A stretch of DNA of 64,000 nt from Mycolicibacter virginiensis (GCF_022374935.2 NZ_CP092430.2:1426001-1490000); one strand, 5' to 3'; shown: positions 25,249-37,727, numbered from the stretch's first letter. Numbers and translations: made by a program. Notes: generated by a model not told the origin, from the letters alone.

Positions 25249-26166
25249 TCAGGCGTCGAGCACCGCGCGCAACGCCGCACCCACCTTGGTGATGACCCCG
25301 GGGGTGTAGCCGGGGATGTTCATGGTCACCCCACCCACGCCGGCATCGAGCACTTTGGTCTTGATCTGCTCGGCGATCGACTCAGGGCTGCCGGCCACCG
25401 CCCGTTGAGCGATCGGGGCGGGAACCTGGCCAGCGGTCAGGTTGTCGCCGGCCAGCGCGGTGAGCAGCATGGTGGTCTCCAGGGTGGCCGGGTCGCGGCC
25501 GACCTCGTCGCAGCTGCGCCGGATCGCGTCCACCTTCGCAGGCAGTTGGTCGAAACCGGTGATGAGGTTGAGGTGGTCGAAGTGGCGCGCCGCCAAAGGG
25601 ATCGTCTTCTTCTCGCCGCTGCCGCCGATCAGCAGCGGAATGTGGTCGCGGAAGCGCGGTTCGGCCATTGCTTCGCGGGTGCGATACCACTTGCCCTCGA
25701 ACGTGGGCCGCTCACCGCGGATCATCGGCAGGGTGATCTGTAGCGCCTCGTCGAGCCGGTTGAACCGGTCGGTGAAGGTGCCGAACTCGAAACCCAGTTG
25801 GTCATGTTCGAGCTCGTACCAGCCGGTCCCGATACCCAGGATGGCGCGGCCGGCGCTGACCACGTCCAGCGTGGTGATGATCTTGGCCAGCAGGGCCGGG
25901 TTGCGGTAGGTGTTGCCGGTGACCAGGGTGCCCAGCTGCACCCGCTGCGTCGCAGTGGCCAGCGCACCCAGGGCGGTGTAGGCCTCGAGCATCGGCTGAT
26001 CGGGGGACCCCAGCATCGGCAGTTGATAGAAGTGGTCCATCACCAAGACCGCGTCGAACCCGGCGGCCTCGGCCTCGCGGGCCTGCGCGATGACGGTGGG
26101 GAACAGCTCCGAAACGTCGGTGCCGTACGAGAAGTCAGGGATCTGGAAGCCAAGGCGAATCGTCAC
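25249..26166 (-). CDS. LLM-class F420-dependent oxidoreductase (second, unrelated copy)
   Basis: 305 residues from GTG at 26166 (MTIRLGFQIPDFSYG). An ATG nine codons upstream is possible, but TAGGCT sits 7 bases before the GTG, suggesting a leaderless start there. Luciferase-like motifs are AREAEAAGFDAVLVMDHF near residue 32, TQRVQLGTLVTGNTYRNPALLAK near 75 and SAGRAILGIGTGWYELEHDQLG near 105. These are typical of the large mycobacterial group of F420-dependent reductases of unknown substrate. Confidence 0.85.
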   Translation of the reverse strand: MTIRLGFQIPDFSYGTDVSELFPTVIAQAREAEAAGFDAVLVMDHFYQLPMLGSPDQPMLEAYTALGALATATQRVQLGTLVTGNTYRNPALLAKIITTLDVVSAGRAILGIGTGWYELEHDQLGFEFGTFTDRFNRLDEALQITLPMIRGERPTFEGKWYRTREAMAEPRFRDHIPLLIGGSGEKKTIPLAARHFDHLNLITGFDQLPAKVDAIRRSCDEVGRDPATLETTMLLTALAGDNLTAGQVPAPIAQRAVAGSPESIAEQIKTKVLDAGVGGVTMNIPGYTPGVITKVGAALRAVLDA

Positions 26167-26228
26167 TTGATCAAGCCTAGGGGTATGGGGCAACTGGCAG
26201 GGGAGATTCTGCTGTGCGCGAATTGGGC

Positions 26229-26924
26229 TTAGCTATCCAGTTTTCTGTGGCGGGGATGTACCCGATATTCCATCGACTGTTTGCGTCGAAGTGGTCGGCG
26301 TTGGGCAATGTAATAGGCGGCCAGGTACAGCAGGGGGAAAACTCCGGCGGTGATGACGGAGGCGACCCCAAACTGGATGTATTGGCCGCGAGCTATCGGA
26401 TAGCGCCAGCTGGCGTCGCCGTACGCGGTGACAACGGTAAGCAGTGCGGAGAACGTACCACTCATGAGGCCTACCCAGATCTCGCCTTTTCCTGTGGCGG
26501 CGAAGTACACATTTCCGGCGCCGATCGCAGTGAGTACGACGAGAGCCCACCACATGGTTGTGGCGGTGAGTAGTCCGCTGTATGAATCGGGATGTAGGTC
26601 GATCTCCTGCTGGGTGGAATCAGTTGTCGCGGGTGCATCTTCGGGATCGGGTTCTGTGATCGTCAATGCATAGATTTTTCCGCGGATCTTGATGTAGGGC
26701 GTGGCCACATAGGCTGCAACTGCCATTACCGCCGGAACTAAAATGCCCAGTACGGCTGCGTTCGTCCACGTCGGATACGTTGCCAGGGTGCCGAAAAAGC
26801 CTGCTATGCAGGCGCAACTCCAGTAGATGCGTCGCTGTGCGCTGGTGCTGATTTTGGAAAAAGACAGGAGAAATCCCACGAGGTAGCACAGGACAATTAC
26901 TCCGAAGGACAAATCGCGTACCAT
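26229..26924 (-). CDS. Multi-pass membrane protein of unknown function, third gene of the WXG cassette
   Basis: 231 residues. Hydrophobic spans lie near residues 5-20, 33-50, 55-75, about 120-140, 148-165 and 185-205, with a soluble acidic loop (ITEPDPEDAPATTDSTQQEIDL) between the third and fourth. I do not recognise a family. Its start overlaps the stop of the WXG-headed gene by one base, so it is translationally coupled. G+C is low for this genome: two sampled 60-base lines were 50 percent, against about 62 percent in neighbours. Position and composition would suit an immunity or anchoring partner, but that is inference. Confidence 0.65.
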   Translation of the reverse strand: MVRDLSFGVIVLCYLVGFLLSFSKISTSAQRRIYWSCACIAGFFGTLATYPTWTNAAVLGILVPAVMAVAAYVATPYIKIRGKIYALTITEPDPEDAPATTDSTQQEIDLHPDSYSGLLTATTMWWALVVLTAIGAGNVYFAATGKGEIWVGLMSGTFSALLTVVTAYGDASWRYPIARGQYIQFGVASVITAGVFPLLYLAAYYIAQRRPLRRKQSMEYRVHPRHRKLDS

Positions 26925-28318
26925 CAGCCGCCCATCATCTTTTGCACCAATTTATCCCCGCCAAACCCGCCCGCAATTGAACCGAGAAGTCCGACAAGCA
27001 CGGTGCCCTCGGGCCCTACCCACGAACCCCAAGCCGCCCCTGCGGCGAATCCTCCGAGCCATGCGCCGGCGGTGCGTCCACCTAGCTTGGGAACCTCTTC
27101 GCTAGCGGGAGCTCCGTTCAAGATATCGTTAACGGTCAGCAAACCGTCCAGACTTATACCGGCCAATGAGAGCCGCTTACCCAGCGTTTTAAGGGCGTCG
27201 GCGTCGGTCTTGGACCACGCGGGAGCGTCGCCCCAATGCCTTCCCTGGGGAAGAGCGTCCGCTTGCGAACTCAGGCCGCTGCCCAAACCACCGACCCCGC
27301 TGGATATTCCAGAGCCCGCTTCATGGATCAACTGCTGGGGAGGCTTGCCGCCTTGTACCTCGTCGAGTGCTCGCTGGATTCCCGCCGGAGAGACTCCCGC
27401 TTGGTTCAACTGATCGGCGAAGCCACGGAGGACCAGAACCCGTGCCTGGAACTCACACCGGTCTAGCAAATGGGTTGCTTGGTCAGGTGTCAGCGGTGGC
27501 CGGTTTGGATAGGCCTGACCAGATTCGAGGAAATCCTGGAGCTGTCGTCTCGCTTGGGCGCGGGTACGCGCGTCGCCGCCGAGCACCGGATTGGTTGGCA
27601 GTGGGCCGATGAATTGGGAATTCCGCAGGTCATCGAGGCGTTCCTGAGCCAGTCGCCGCGCGGTGGGGTCGGCAGCGGGATCGTCGGCGATTGCCTGATC
27701 GCGTTGCCTCGCCATGTCGGCGGGGTCAACGTTGCCGCCTGCCTGGGCCTGCGGCAGCCCGTTGCCGCCCGCTCCACCGTCGGCGCCTCCTTCGCCGAAG
27801 GTGAACTCGTGTAGTCCGGCGGTTGCGGTGGTGAGTTGGCGGGCGATCTCTTGCTCGTTGTTGACCAGGTTGGCGGCACGGGACTTGATGAAACTGGCAT
27901 GATCGTCCGCGGCCTGCTCACGCTGAGCCTGCTCCGCGGCCGAGCTGTAGTAGGTCCAGGTGTCGGTGACGGAGTAGTCGTCGCCTACCCGGAAATCTTG
28001 GCGCTCAGCGGTATTGACGGCAGACAGCACCAGCGACTTGTTGCCCTGTTGGTCCTGTGCGCCGCGGTTGGCGATCCCGGCCGCGTTGCGCAGCATGTCG
28101 GCGGGGCCGTGGACTCTCACCACGTCGGCGGCGGCGCGGTGCTGGAAGGCTTGGGCACCGGTACCGGTCCACGGGATGCCGCCAGGGCTCGTGGAGGCGT
28201 CGCGGATTTCGGTGAATGCGGCTTCCCAGGTGTTGGCCAGATTGGTCCAGGCGTTGGCGTTGGTGGTCAGGTAATCCCAGTTCGCGTCTTCGATCTCGGT
28301 CAGCGTCGGAAAAGACAT
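26924..28318 (-). CDS. WXG100-like-headed large protein with C-terminal glycine zipper (possible type VII secretion substrate)
   Basis: 464 residues. Residues 1-110 look like a helical hairpin with W-T-G (PWTGTGAQAF near 50), as in WXG100/ESX proteins. Residues about 110-165 are helical, then comes a Gly/Ala linker (GEGGADGGAGGNG). A middle region (175-330) is charged and helical with QARRQLQDFLESG. The last 65 residues (residues about 400-464) are a hydrophobic glycine-zipper stretch able to insert in membranes, with GGFAAGAAWGSW and LLGSIAGGFGG. The layout resembles ESX effectors or polymorphic-toxin proteins, but no enzymatic motif is recognised. An EspC-like gene lies 6 bases upstream and a coupled membrane protein follows. 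Confidence 0.6.
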   Translation of the reverse strand: MSFPTLTEIEDANWDYLTTNANAWTNLANTWEAAFTEIRDASTSPGGIPWTGTGAQAFQHRAAADVVRVHGPADMLRNAAGIANRGAQDQQGNKSLVLSAVNTAERQDFRVGDDYSVTDTWTYYSSAAEQAQREQAADDHASFIKSRAANLVNNEQEIARQLTTATAGLHEFTFGEGGADGGAGGNGLPQAQAGGNVDPADMARQRDQAIADDPAADPTARRLAQERLDDLRNSQFIGPLPTNPVLGGDARTRAQARRQLQDFLESGQAYPNRPPLTPDQATHLLDRCEFQARVLVLRGFADQLNQAGVSPAGIQRALDEVQGGKPPQQLIHEAGSGISSGVGGLGSGLSSQADALPQGRHWGDAPAWSKTDADALKTLGKRLSLAGISLDGLLTVNDILNGAPASEEVPKLGGRTAGAWLGGFAAGAAWGSWVGPEGTVLVGLLGSIAGGFGGDKLVQKMMGG

Positions 28319-28324
28319 CGGCGG

Positions 28325-28684
28325 CTACCTCGGCGTCTCGAGGCCACCGGCGCCGCCGTCGACGCCGGAGCGCGGGACCAGCGGGGTGAGGCCGGCGCCG
28401 TGCTGGGGGACTGCGGCCAGGGTGGCAGCCCCGGCGTTGTCCATCGCCTCGTAGTCGTGGGCCGCGTTGGTGAGCTTTGCCGAGCTGGTTGTCATCCGTT
28501 CGCGCATCGAGGTCGCGGCGGTGCTGGCGCCGGTGTTGACGTTGCCGGCTGCTGTGCCGGTGGCCTGCCACGCGGGAGCGGCGGCCGTCGGCAGCGCTGG
28601 TCCGACCTGATCCGACAGCGACGTACACCGCTCCGCCAGCTCCCGCAGGCTGACCGGAGTGACCCGCAGGACGGGGGAGGTCAT
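28325..28684 (-). CDS. EspC-like small type VII secretion-associated protein
   Basis: 119 residues. Two predicted helices surround APAWQATGTAAG, the W-x-G-like turn. A helix end carries AHDYEAMD, matching the Y-x-x-x-D/E secretion signal of ESX substrates. The N-terminus LRVTPVSLRELAERC is typical of the EspC/DUF2580 group. It likely dimerises with the following WXG-headed protein for export through an ESX system encoded elsewhere. It appears leaderless: TAGAGT lies 6 bases before the ATG. Confidence 0.7.
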   Translation of the reverse strand: MTSPVLRVTPVSLRELAERCTSLSDQVGPALPTAAAPAWQATGTAAGNVNTGASTAATSMRERMTTSSAKLTNAAHDYEAMDNAGAATLAAVPQHGAGLTPLVPRSGVDGGAGGLETPR

Positions 28685-28690
28685 GGGAGA

Positions 28691-28696
28691 ACTCTA
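28691..28696 (-). promoter_or_regulatory. -10 box of the EspC-like cassette (leaderless start)
   Basis: On the minus strand TAGAGT ends 6 bases before the ATG at 28684, placing transcription start on the start codon. TTCGCA, 16 bases further upstream (28718-28713), is a weak -35 candidate. No ribosome site is visible, which agrees with leaderless translation. Confidence 0.45.
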
Positions 28697-28763
28697 TTAG
28701 TGAACGACGGTTTGCGAAATTCACCGCTGAATGACTCAAAGCCCTTGACGGGGCATTTCGGCC

Positions 28764-28839
28764 TGGTGCCCCCGGCAGGATTCGAACCTGCGGCCTTCTG
28801 CTCCGGAGGCAGACGCTCTATCCCCTGAGCTACGGGGGC
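28764..28839 (-). tRNA. tRNA-Arg (anticodon CCG)
   Basis: 76 bases including an encoded CCA end. The 7-bp acceptor GCCCCCG pairs with CGGGGGC. The anticodon stem TCTGC/GCAGA encloses the loop CTCCGGA, giving anticodon CCG, which reads CGG. The T-loop GGTTCGAATCC is canonical. It lies just upstream of argS on the opposite strand. Confidence 0.95.
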
Positions 28840-28937
28840 GCTCGCGTGACGCGGCGCCATGTGGGCTTTGACAGACTAGCGCATCATTGGCCGGACCCGA
28901 GAACCGGACGGATTCGGGGCCTGACCACGTAAGACCA

Positions 28938-28943
28938 TAGGAT
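28938..28943 (+). promoter_or_regulatory. Candidate -10 box of argS
   Basis: TAGGAT fits TANNNT and lies 8 bases before the GTG start at 28952, suggesting a leaderless or very short-leader transcript for the argS-lysA-thr genes. The following GGGG could act as a weak ribosome site instead. Confidence 0.35.
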
Positions 28944-28951
28944 GGGGCCTC

Positions 28952-30598
28952 GTGACCCCCGCCGATCTGGCCGAATTGCTCAAGAACACCGCCGCCGCGG
29001 TGCTGGCCGACCACGACCTGGACACCGCCGCGCTGCCCGCGACGGTGACGGTCGAGCGGCCGCGCAACCCCGAACACGGTGATTACGCCACCAACCTGGC
29101 CCTGCAGCTGGGCAAGAAGGTGGGCGTCAACCCGCGTGAGCTGGCCGAGTGGCTGGCTGCGGCGCTGGCGCAGGCCGACGGGGTCGCCGCGGCCGAGATC
29201 GCCGGGCCGGGCTTTGTGAATTTGCGTATCGAGGCCTCCGCGCAGGGCGCCGTGGTCGCCAACATCATCAGCGCCGGCACAAGCTACGGCCACACCGACA
29301 CCCTCGGCGCACTCAACGTCAACCTCGAGTTCGTCTCGGCCAACCCCACCGGCCCCATCCACATCGGTGGCACCCGGTGGGCCGCGGTCGGTGACGCGCT
29401 GGGCCGGCTGCTGAGCACCCAGGGTGCCGCGGTCACCCGCGAGTACTACTTCAACGACCACGGCGCCCAGATCGACCGGTTCGCCAACTCGCTGATCGCC
29501 GCCGCCAAGGGCGAGCCCGCCCCCGAGGATGGCTACGCCGGCGCCTACATCACCGACATCGCGGCCCAAATCCAGGCCAAGGCCCCCGAGGCCCTGAACA
29601 GCCCGGACGCCCAGGAGACGTTCCGTGAGATCGGCGTCGACCTGATGTTCACCCACATCAAGAATTCGCTGCACGAGTTCGGTACCGACTTCGACGTCTT
29701 TACCCACGAAGACTCGATGCACACCTCGGGCCGCGTCGAGCAGGCCATCGACCGGCTGCGCGCCAACGACAACATCTACGAGAAAGACGGCGCCACCTGG
29801 CTGCGCACCAGCGCCTACGGCGACGACAAGGACCGCGTCGTCATCAAGAGCGACGGCAAGCCCGCCTACATCGCCGGCGACTTGGCCTACTACCTGGACA
29901 AGCGCGAGCGCGGCTTCAACCTGTGCATCTACATGCTCGGCGCCGACCACCACGGCTACATCGCCCGGCTCAAGGCCGCCGCGGCCGCCTTCGGCGACGA
30001 CCCGGCGACCGTCGAGGTGCTGATCGGCCAGATGGTCAACCTGGTGCGCGACGGCCAGCCGGTCAAGATGAGCAAGCGCGCCGGCACCGTCATCACCCTC
30101 GACGACCTGGTCGAGGCCATCGGCGTGGACGCCGCCCGTTACAGCCTGACCCGCTCCTCGGTGGACACCCCCATCGACATCGACCTGGCCCTGTGGTCCT
30201 CGGCGAGCAACGAAAACCCGGTCTACTACGTGCAATACGCGCACGCCCGGCTCTGCGCGCTGGCCCGCAACGCCGCCGAACTGGGCCTGGCCCCCGACAC
30301 CGCCAACCTCGGGCTGCTGCGCCACGACAAGGAAGGCGCGCTGATCCGCAACCTGGGAGAGTTCCCCCGGGTGCTGGAAACCGCTGCCGCACTGCGGGAA
30401 CCGCACCGGGTCTGCCGCTACCTGGAAGACCTTGCCGGTGACTACCACCGGTTCTACGACAGCTGCCGGGTGCTCCCGCAAGGCGATGAGGAACCCGGCG
30501 AACTGCATGCCGCGCGGCTGGCGCTGTGTCAGGCCACCCGCCAGGTGATCGCCAACGGGCTGGGTATCCTCGGCGTGAGCGCACCGGAGCGGATGTGA
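28952..30598 (+). CDS. argS: Arginyl-tRNA synthetase
   Basis: 548 residues, class I synthetase charging tRNA-Arg. The N-terminal Add-1 domain recognises the tRNA D-loop. The HIGH-type motif PTGPIHIGG spans residues about 132-140. KMSKRAGT lies near 372-379, and a C-terminal helical anticodon-binding domain follows ([17 protein letters not shown]). It shares a 4-base overlap (GTGA) with lysA. This is the Rv1292 position. Confidence 0.95.
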   Translation: MTPADLAELLKNTAAAVLADHDLDTAALPATVTVERPRNPEHGDYATNLALQLGKKVGVNPRELAEWLAAALAQADGVAAAEIAGPGFVNLRIEASAQGAVVANIISAGTSYGHTDTLGALNVNLEFVSANPTGPIHIGGTRWAAVGDALGRLLSTQGAAVTREYYFNDHGAQIDRFANSLIAAAKGEPAPEDGYAGAYITDIAAQIQAKAPEALNSPDAQETFREIGVDLMFTHIKNSLHEFGTDFDVFTHEDSMHTSGRVEQAIDRLRANDNIYEKDGATWLRTSAYGDDKDRVVIKSDGKPAYIAGDLAYYLDKRERGFNLCIYMLGADHHGYIARLKAAAAAFGDDPATVEVLIGQMVNLVRDGQPVKMSKRAGTVITLDDLVEAIGVDAARYSLTRSSVDTPIDIDLALWSSASNENPVYYVQYAHARLCALARNAAELGLAPDTANLGLLRHDKEGALIRNLGEFPRVLETAAALREPHRVCRYLEDLAGDYHRFYDSCRVLPQGDEEPGELHAARLALCQATRQVIANGLGILGVSAPERM

Positions 30599-32022
30599 AC
30601 GTCCACCCCGCGGGCCCTCGCCACGCCGAAGAGATCCAGCACGACGGACTGCCGCCGCGGCCCCAGACTCCGCAGCAGCTGCTGCAGCTGGCGCCGAACG
30701 TCTGGCCGCGCAACACCGTTCGCGGCGACGACGGCGTCACCCAGATCGCCGGGGTCAAGGTCACCGACCTGGCCGCCGAATTCGGCACCCCGTTGTTCGT
30801 CATCGACGAGGACGATTTCCGGGGCCGCTGCCGCGAGATCGCCGAGGCGTTCGGCGGGGGCGACAACGTGCATTACGCCGCTAAAGCCTTCCTGTGCAGT
30901 GAGATCGCTCGATGGATCGACCAAGAGGGCCTGTGTCTCGACGTCGCCACCGGGGGAGAGCTGGCCGTTGCCCTGCACGCCGGCTTCCCGGCGGAGCGGA
31001 TCACCTTGCACGGCAACAACAAATCGGTTGGCGAGCTGCAGACCGCGGTCAACGCCGGAGTCGGTCACATCGTGGTCGACTCGCTGATCGAGATCGATCG
31101 TCTGGACGCCATCGCCGCGGAGGCCGGCGTTGTGCAAGACGTGCTGGTGCGCGTCACCGTCGGCGTTGAGGCCCACACCCACGAGTTCATCTCGACCGCT
31201 CACGAAGACCAGAAGTTCGGGCTGTCACTGGCTAGCGGTGCGGCGATGGAGGCCATCCGGCGGGTGTTCGCCACCGAGCATCTGCGGCTGATCGGCCTGC
31301 ACAGTCACATCGGCTCGCAGATCTTCGACGTCGCCGGCTTCGAGGTGGCCGCCCACCGCGTCATCGGGCTGCTGCGCGACGTGGTCGCCGAGTTCGGCGT
31401 CGAGAAGACCGCCCAGCTCTCGGTCATCGACCTGGGCGGGGGACTGGGCATCTCCTATCAGCCGCAGGACGACCCGCCGCCGATGGCCGAGCTGGCCGCC
31501 AAATTGACCGCGATCGTGCGCGACGAGTCGGCGGCGGTGGGCCTGCCCACCCCGCAACTGGTCGTCGAACCCGGTCGGGCCATCGCCGGGCCGGGCACCA
31601 TCACGCTCTATGAGGTCGGCACCGTCAAGGATGTCGCGGTCAGCGCCACCGCGCATCGCCGCTACGTCAGCGTCGACGGCGGCATGAGCGACAACATCCG
31701 TCCGGCGCTGTACGACGCGCACTACGATGTGCGGCTGGTGTCGCGCACCCTGGACGGTTCAGACGCCCTGCCGGAGCTGGCCCGCATCGTCGGCAAGCAC
31801 TGCGAGAGCGGCGACATCATCGTCCGTGACACCTGGGTGCCCGAAGGCATGGTTCCCGGCGACCTGATCGCGGTGGCCGCCACCGGCGCCTACTGTTACT
31901 CGATGTCGAGCAGGTACAACCTGCTCACCCGCCCGGCGGTGGTGGCGGTACGTGACGGGAAAGCCCGCCTTATGCTGCGCCGGGAGACCGTCGAAGACCT
32001 GATCAGCCTGGAGGTGGGGTAA
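30595..32022 (+). CDS. lysA: Diaminopimelate decarboxylase
   Basis: 475 residues from GTG overlapping the argS stop. It is a PLP-dependent fold-III enzyme making lysine from meso-diaminopimelate. The PLP lysine is in VHYAAKAF (Lys97). HSHIGSQI and [10 protein letters not shown] bind the cofactor phosphate. [10 protein letters not shown] carries the active-site Cys from the partner subunit. A 25-residue N-terminal extension precedes the conserved core compared with the M. tuberculosis start I recall, so a start at the later internal region cannot be excluded. Confidence 0.93.
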   Translation: MNVHPAGPRHAEEIQHDGLPPRPQTPQQLLQLAPNVWPRNTVRGDDGVTQIAGVKVTDLAAEFGTPLFVIDEDDFRGRCREIAEAFGGGDNVHYAAKAFLCSEIARWIDQEGLCLDVATGGELAVALHAGFPAERITLHGNNKSVGELQTAVNAGVGHIVVDSLIEIDRLDAIAAEAGVVQDVLVRVTVGVEAHTHEFISTAHEDQKFGLSLASGAAMEAIRRVFATEHLRLIGLHSHIGSQIFDVAGFEVAAHRVIGLLRDVVAEFGVEKTAQLSVIDLGGGLGISYQPQDDPPPMAELAAKLTAIVRDESAAVGLPTPQLVVEPGRAIAGPGTITLYEVGTVKDVAVSATAHRRYVSVDGGMSDNIRPALYDAHYDVRLVSRTLDGSDALPELARIVGKHCESGDIIVRDTWVPEGMVPGDLIAVAATGAYCYSMSSRYNLLTRPAVVAVRDGKARLMLRRETVEDLISLEVG

Positions 32023-32025
32023 AAA

Positions 32026-33356
32026 GTGTCCGGTTCGCAGGTGTCCGGGGCCCCGGTAGGGGTGGCAGTCCTCGGCTTGGGCAACGTCGGCAGCGAAGTC
32101 GTCCGCATTCTCGAGTCCAGCGCTGATGATCTGGCCGCCCGCATCGGCGCACCGCTGGTGCTGCGCGGGGTCGGGGTGCGCCGGGTAGCGGCCGACCGCG
32201 GCGTGCCGGCGGAGTTGCTCACCGACGACATCGACAGCCTGGTGTCGCGCAGCGACGTCGACATCGTCGTGGAGCTGATGGGCCCGGTCGAACCGGCCCG
32301 CAAGGCGATCCTGTCGGCGATCGCGCACGGCAAATCCGTCGTCACCGCCAACAAGGCCCTGCTGTCGCGGTCCACCGGGGAGCTGGCCGAGGCCGCCGAG
32401 AACGCGCGCGTGGACTTGTACTTCGAGGCCAGTGTCGCCGGCGCCATCCCGGTGATCCGGCCGCTGACTCAGTCGCTGGCCGGCGACACCGTGTTGCGGG
32501 TGGCCGGCATCGTCAACGGCACCACCAACTACATCCTGTCCGAAATGGACTCCACCGGCGCCGATTACACCGCCGCACTGGCCGATGCGAGTGCGCTGGG
32601 CTACGCCGAGGCCGACCCGACCGCTGACGTGGAGGGCTACGACGCCGCCGCGAAGGCCGCGATCCTGGCGTCGATCGCCTTCCACACCCGGGTGACCGCC
32701 GACGACGTCTATCGCGAGGGCATCACCAGCATCAGCCCGGCGGACTTCACCACGGCCAGGGAGTTGGGTTGCACGATCAAGCTGCTGGCGATCTGCGAGC
32801 GCATCACCACCAGCGATGGGCAGCAGCGGGTTTCGGCTCGGGTGTACCCGGCGCTGGTGCCGCTGACTCACCCGCTGGCCACGGTCAACGGTGCCTTCAA
32901 CGCGGTGGTGGTTGAAGCCGAGGCCGCCGGCCGGCTGATGTTCTACGGCCAGGGCGCCGGCGGCGCGCCGACCGCATCGGCGGTCACCGGCGATCTGGTG
33001 ATGGCCGCCCGTAACCGGGTGCAGGGCGGGCGCGGGCCGCGCGAGTCCAAGTACGCCCAGCTGGCCATCGCCCCGATCGGTGACGTGCAGACCCGCTACT
33101 ACGTGAGCATGGACGTCGCCGACAAGCCGGGTGTGCTGTCGACGGTGGCAGCCGAATTCGCCGCCCACGGCGTCAGCATCGCCGAGGTGCGCCAGGAGGG
33201 CGTGGCCGATAACGACGGCCAACTGATCGGCGCTCGGATCGTGGTGGTCACCCACCGAGCTGCCGACGCAGCATTATCGAAAACCGTTGCGGCGCTAGCT
33301 GATCTGGACGCAGTCCAGCGGATCGCCAGCGTGCTACGACTGGAAGGAACAGACCA

Positions 33357-33360
<4 letters not shown>
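32026..33360 (+). CDS. hom: Homoserine dehydrogenase
   Basis: 444 residues with GTG start 3 bases after lysA; a G-rich GGAGGTGGGG precedes it. The N-terminal Rossmann motif GLGNVGSEV lies near residue 14. The catalytic segment has [12 protein letters not shown] and [16 protein letters not shown]. The C-terminal 85 residues form an ACT domain ([18 protein letters not shown]) that usually gives threonine feedback inhibition. It reduces aspartate semialdehyde to homoserine. Annotated thrA in some mycobacteria (Rv1294). Confidence 0.93.
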
Positions 33361-35386
<2,026 letters not shown>

Positions 35387-35652
35387 GCCGCGCAGCAAAC
35401 CATCTGTTGCGTCGAGCACAGAAGCGGGCTATCCTCGGTCCCGTCCCGCATTCGCGGCATCAGCACCTGTTTTCAGAATGTGATGTCAACCGGGATGCCA
35501 CCAAATTCTTCCCGTAGCTGACGGTTTGCGTTACGACGCCGTCGATACGGGCTACACCGTTAAACAGTCGACGGTGACGCGCACTCGGCGAGTCCGCTGA
35601 ATGCAACCAAGCCCCTCGCGTGAGAAAACCGACGAGGGAAGAAAGGAAATCC
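35387..35652 (+). other. rho leader / intergenic region
   Basis: 266 bases between thrB and rho without a gene. Small inverted segments are present but no strong terminator or recognised riboswitch. Rho mRNA leaders commonly host autoregulation by Rho-dependent termination; nothing here proves it. Confidence 0.4.
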
Positions 35653-37662
35653 GTGACCGAAACGGACCTCTTCACGGCTGAAGGCAGCACCGATCAGGAA
35701 TCGCTGCCGACCCCCCCGAGCACTTCCGAGACCAGCCAGGATGTAGCAGCCGGCGGTAGTGACGCCGCGCCGTCCGCCCCGGAAGCTGCCGCTGCGCCGG
35801 CCACCACCGAGTCCGCTCCCGCTTCGGCGCCTGACAACGGTGCGGCCACCGCCCCCTCCGACAGCTCGCTGTCGGCGATGGTGCTGCCCGAACTGCGGGC
35901 GCTGGCCAACCGCGTCGGTGTCAAGGGCTCCTCCGGGATGCGCAAGAGCGAACTGATTGCCGCAATCCGCGAGGTCTCCGGCAACGGGGGTAACGGCGGC
36001 AGTGGCGCCGAAGCGCCGAAGACGAAGACACAGACCAGCGAGCAACCCGCCAACGGTGCCGAGCCCGCCGCGTCCAACGAGGCGGAGCCTCCCGCGGCGC
36101 CGCCGCGCCGCGAACGCCGTGGCGCCAGCCGTGCGACCGGTTCGCCCGCCGCCAACGGCGGCGAGTCCGAGAAGCCCGCCGAGCAGGACAAGCCCGCCGA
36201 GGCCGAGGCCCAGGGCGAGTCGCGCAAGCAGGGCCGCAACGACGACAAGGCCGAGCAGTCCGGTGGACGCCGTGAGCGCGAGGGCGCCAAGAGCGAGCCC
36301 AAGGCCGACGCGAAAGCCGACACCAAGGCCGACGAAGCCGCGCAGTCCAAGAACGACGACCAGGGCGGCGACCAGTCCAACCGTGGCGGTGGCGGTGGCG
36401 ACGACGACGAAGGACGCGGTGGCCGGCGCGGCCGTCGCTTCCGTGACCGGCGTCGCCGTGGCGAGCGTGGCGGCGAAGGTGGCGGTGCCGGCGGTGACGC
36501 CGAGCTGCGCGAGGACGACGTCGTCCAGCCGGTCGCCGGCATCCTCGACGTGCTGGACAACTACGCATTCGTGCGCACCTCGGGCTACCTGGCCGGGCCC
36601 AACGACGTCTACGTCTCGATGAACATGGTCCGCAAGAACGGGCTGCGCCGCGGCGACGCGGTGACCGGTGCCGTGCGGGTGCCCCGCGACGGTGACCAGC
36701 CCAATCAGCGGCAGAAGTTCAACCCGCTGGTGCGGCTGGACTCGGTCAACGGCGGCCCCGTCGAGGACGCCCGTAAGCGTCCGGAGTTCTCCAAGCTGAC
36801 CCCGCTGTACCCGAACCAGCGGCTGCGGTTGGAGACCTCGGGGGAGAAGCTGACCACCCGCGTCATCGACCTGATCATGCCGATCGGTAAGGGGCAGCGT
36901 GCCCTGATCGTGTCACCGCCCAAGGCCGGTAAGACCACGATCATGCAGGACATCGCCAACGCGATCACCCGCAACAACCCCGAGTGCCACCTGATGGTGG
37001 TGCTGGTTGACGAGCGTCCCGAAGAAGTCACCGACATGCAGCGCTCGGTCAAGGGTGAGGTGATCGCCTCGACCTTCGACCGGCCGCCGTCAGACCACAC
37101 CCAGGCCGCCGAGCTGGCCATCGAGCGGGCCAAGCGCCTGGTCGAGCAGGGCAAGGACGTCGTCGTGCTGCTGGACTCGATCACCCGGCTGGGTCGTGCC
37201 TACAACAACGCCTCCCCGGCGTCGGGCCGCATCCTGTCCGGTGGTGTGGACTCCACCGCGCTTTACCCGCCCAAGCGGTTCCTGGGCGCGGCGCGCAACA
37301 TCGAGGACGGCGGTTCGCTGACCATCATCGCCACCGCGATGGTGGAGACCGGCTCCACCGGTGACACCGTGATCTTCGAAGAGTTCAAGGGCACCGGTAA
37401 CGCCGAGCTCAAGCTGGACCGCAAGATCGCCGAGCGCCGGGTGTTCCCGGCCGTCGACGTCAACCCGTCGGGCACCCGTAAGGACGAGCTGCTGCTCTCG
37501 CCGGACGAGTTCGCGATCGTGCACAAGCTGCGTCGGCTGCTGTCCGGCCTGGACTCGCATCAGGCCATCGACCTGCTGATGAGTCAGCTGCGCAAGACCA
37601 AGAACAACTACGAGTTCCTGGTGCAGGTGTCCAAGACCACGCCGGGAATGGACAACGACTGA
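35653..37662 (+). CDS. rho: Transcription termination factor Rho with long actinobacterial insertion
   Basis: 669 residues from GTG at 35653, chosen because GAAAGGA lies 6-7 bases upstream. The frame opens 11 codons earlier without a ribosome site. Residues about 75-115 carry a SAP-like helix pair ([25 protein letters not shown]). Residues about 120-285 are a low-complexity Arg/Asp/Gly/Ala insertion. The cold-shock RNA-binding fold follows ([20 protein letters not shown]), then the helicase with P-loop PPKAGKT near 423, [15 protein letters not shown] and [13 protein letters not shown] (Q/R-loop). E. coli Rho has 419 residues. Insert-bearing Rho of M. tuberculosis terminates efficiently with unusual NTP tolerance. 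Confidence 0.93.
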   Translation: MTETDLFTAEGSTDQESLPTPPSTSETSQDVAAGGSDAAPSAPEAAAAPATTESAPASAPDNGAATAPSDSSLSAMVLPELRALANRVGVKGSSGMRKSELIAAIREVSGNGGNGGSGAEAPKTKTQTSEQPANGAEPAASNEAEPPAAPPRRERRGASRATGSPAANGGESEKPAEQDKPAEAEAQGESRKQGRNDDKAEQSGGRREREGAKSEPKADAKADTKADEAAQSKNDDQGGDQSNRGGGGGDDDEGRGGRRGRRFRDRRRRGERGGEGGGAGGDAELREDDVVQPVAGILDVLDNYAFVRTSGYLAGPNDVYVSMNMVRKNGLRRGDAVTGAVRVPRDGDQPNQRQKFNPLVRLDSVNGGPVEDARKRPEFSKLTPLYPNQRLRLETSGEKLTTRVIDLIMPIGKGQRALIVSPPKAGKTTIMQDIANAITRNNPECHLMVVLVDERPEEVTDMQRSVKGEVIASTFDRPPSDHTQAAELAIERAKRLVEQGKDVVVLLDSITRLGRAYNNASPASGRILSGGVDSTALYPPKRFLGAARNIEDGGSLTIIATAMVETGSTGDTVIFEEFKGTGNAELKLDRKIAERRVFPAVDVNPSGTRKDELLLSPDEFAIVHKLRRLLSGLDSHQAIDLLMSQLRKTKNNYEFLVQVSKTTPGMDND

Positions 37663-37697
37663 CCCGCCCGCGGAATGCGTGAGCCGCTCCCGCTGTT

Positions 37698-37727
37698 TTG
37701 GGGGAGTGGCAGCGTAGCTGGCATAAT
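37698..37727 (+). promoter_or_regulatory. Candidate promoter of rpmE
   Basis: TTGGGG (37698-37703) and CATAAT (37722-37727) are separated by 18 bases. CATAAT differs from the -10 consensus TATAAT at one base. Transcription would begin about 70 bases before the rpmE ATG. Confidence 0.4.

Noticed and set aside
20983..26924. Whole accessory stretch as a genomic island
   Set aside because: No integrase, attachment repeats or insertion sequence were seen, and apart from the WXG cassette tail the G+C looks like the rest of the window.
28736..30508. 590-residue minus-strand frame opposite argS
   Set aside because: Covers the tRNA gene and mirrors argS codons; no recognisable domain.
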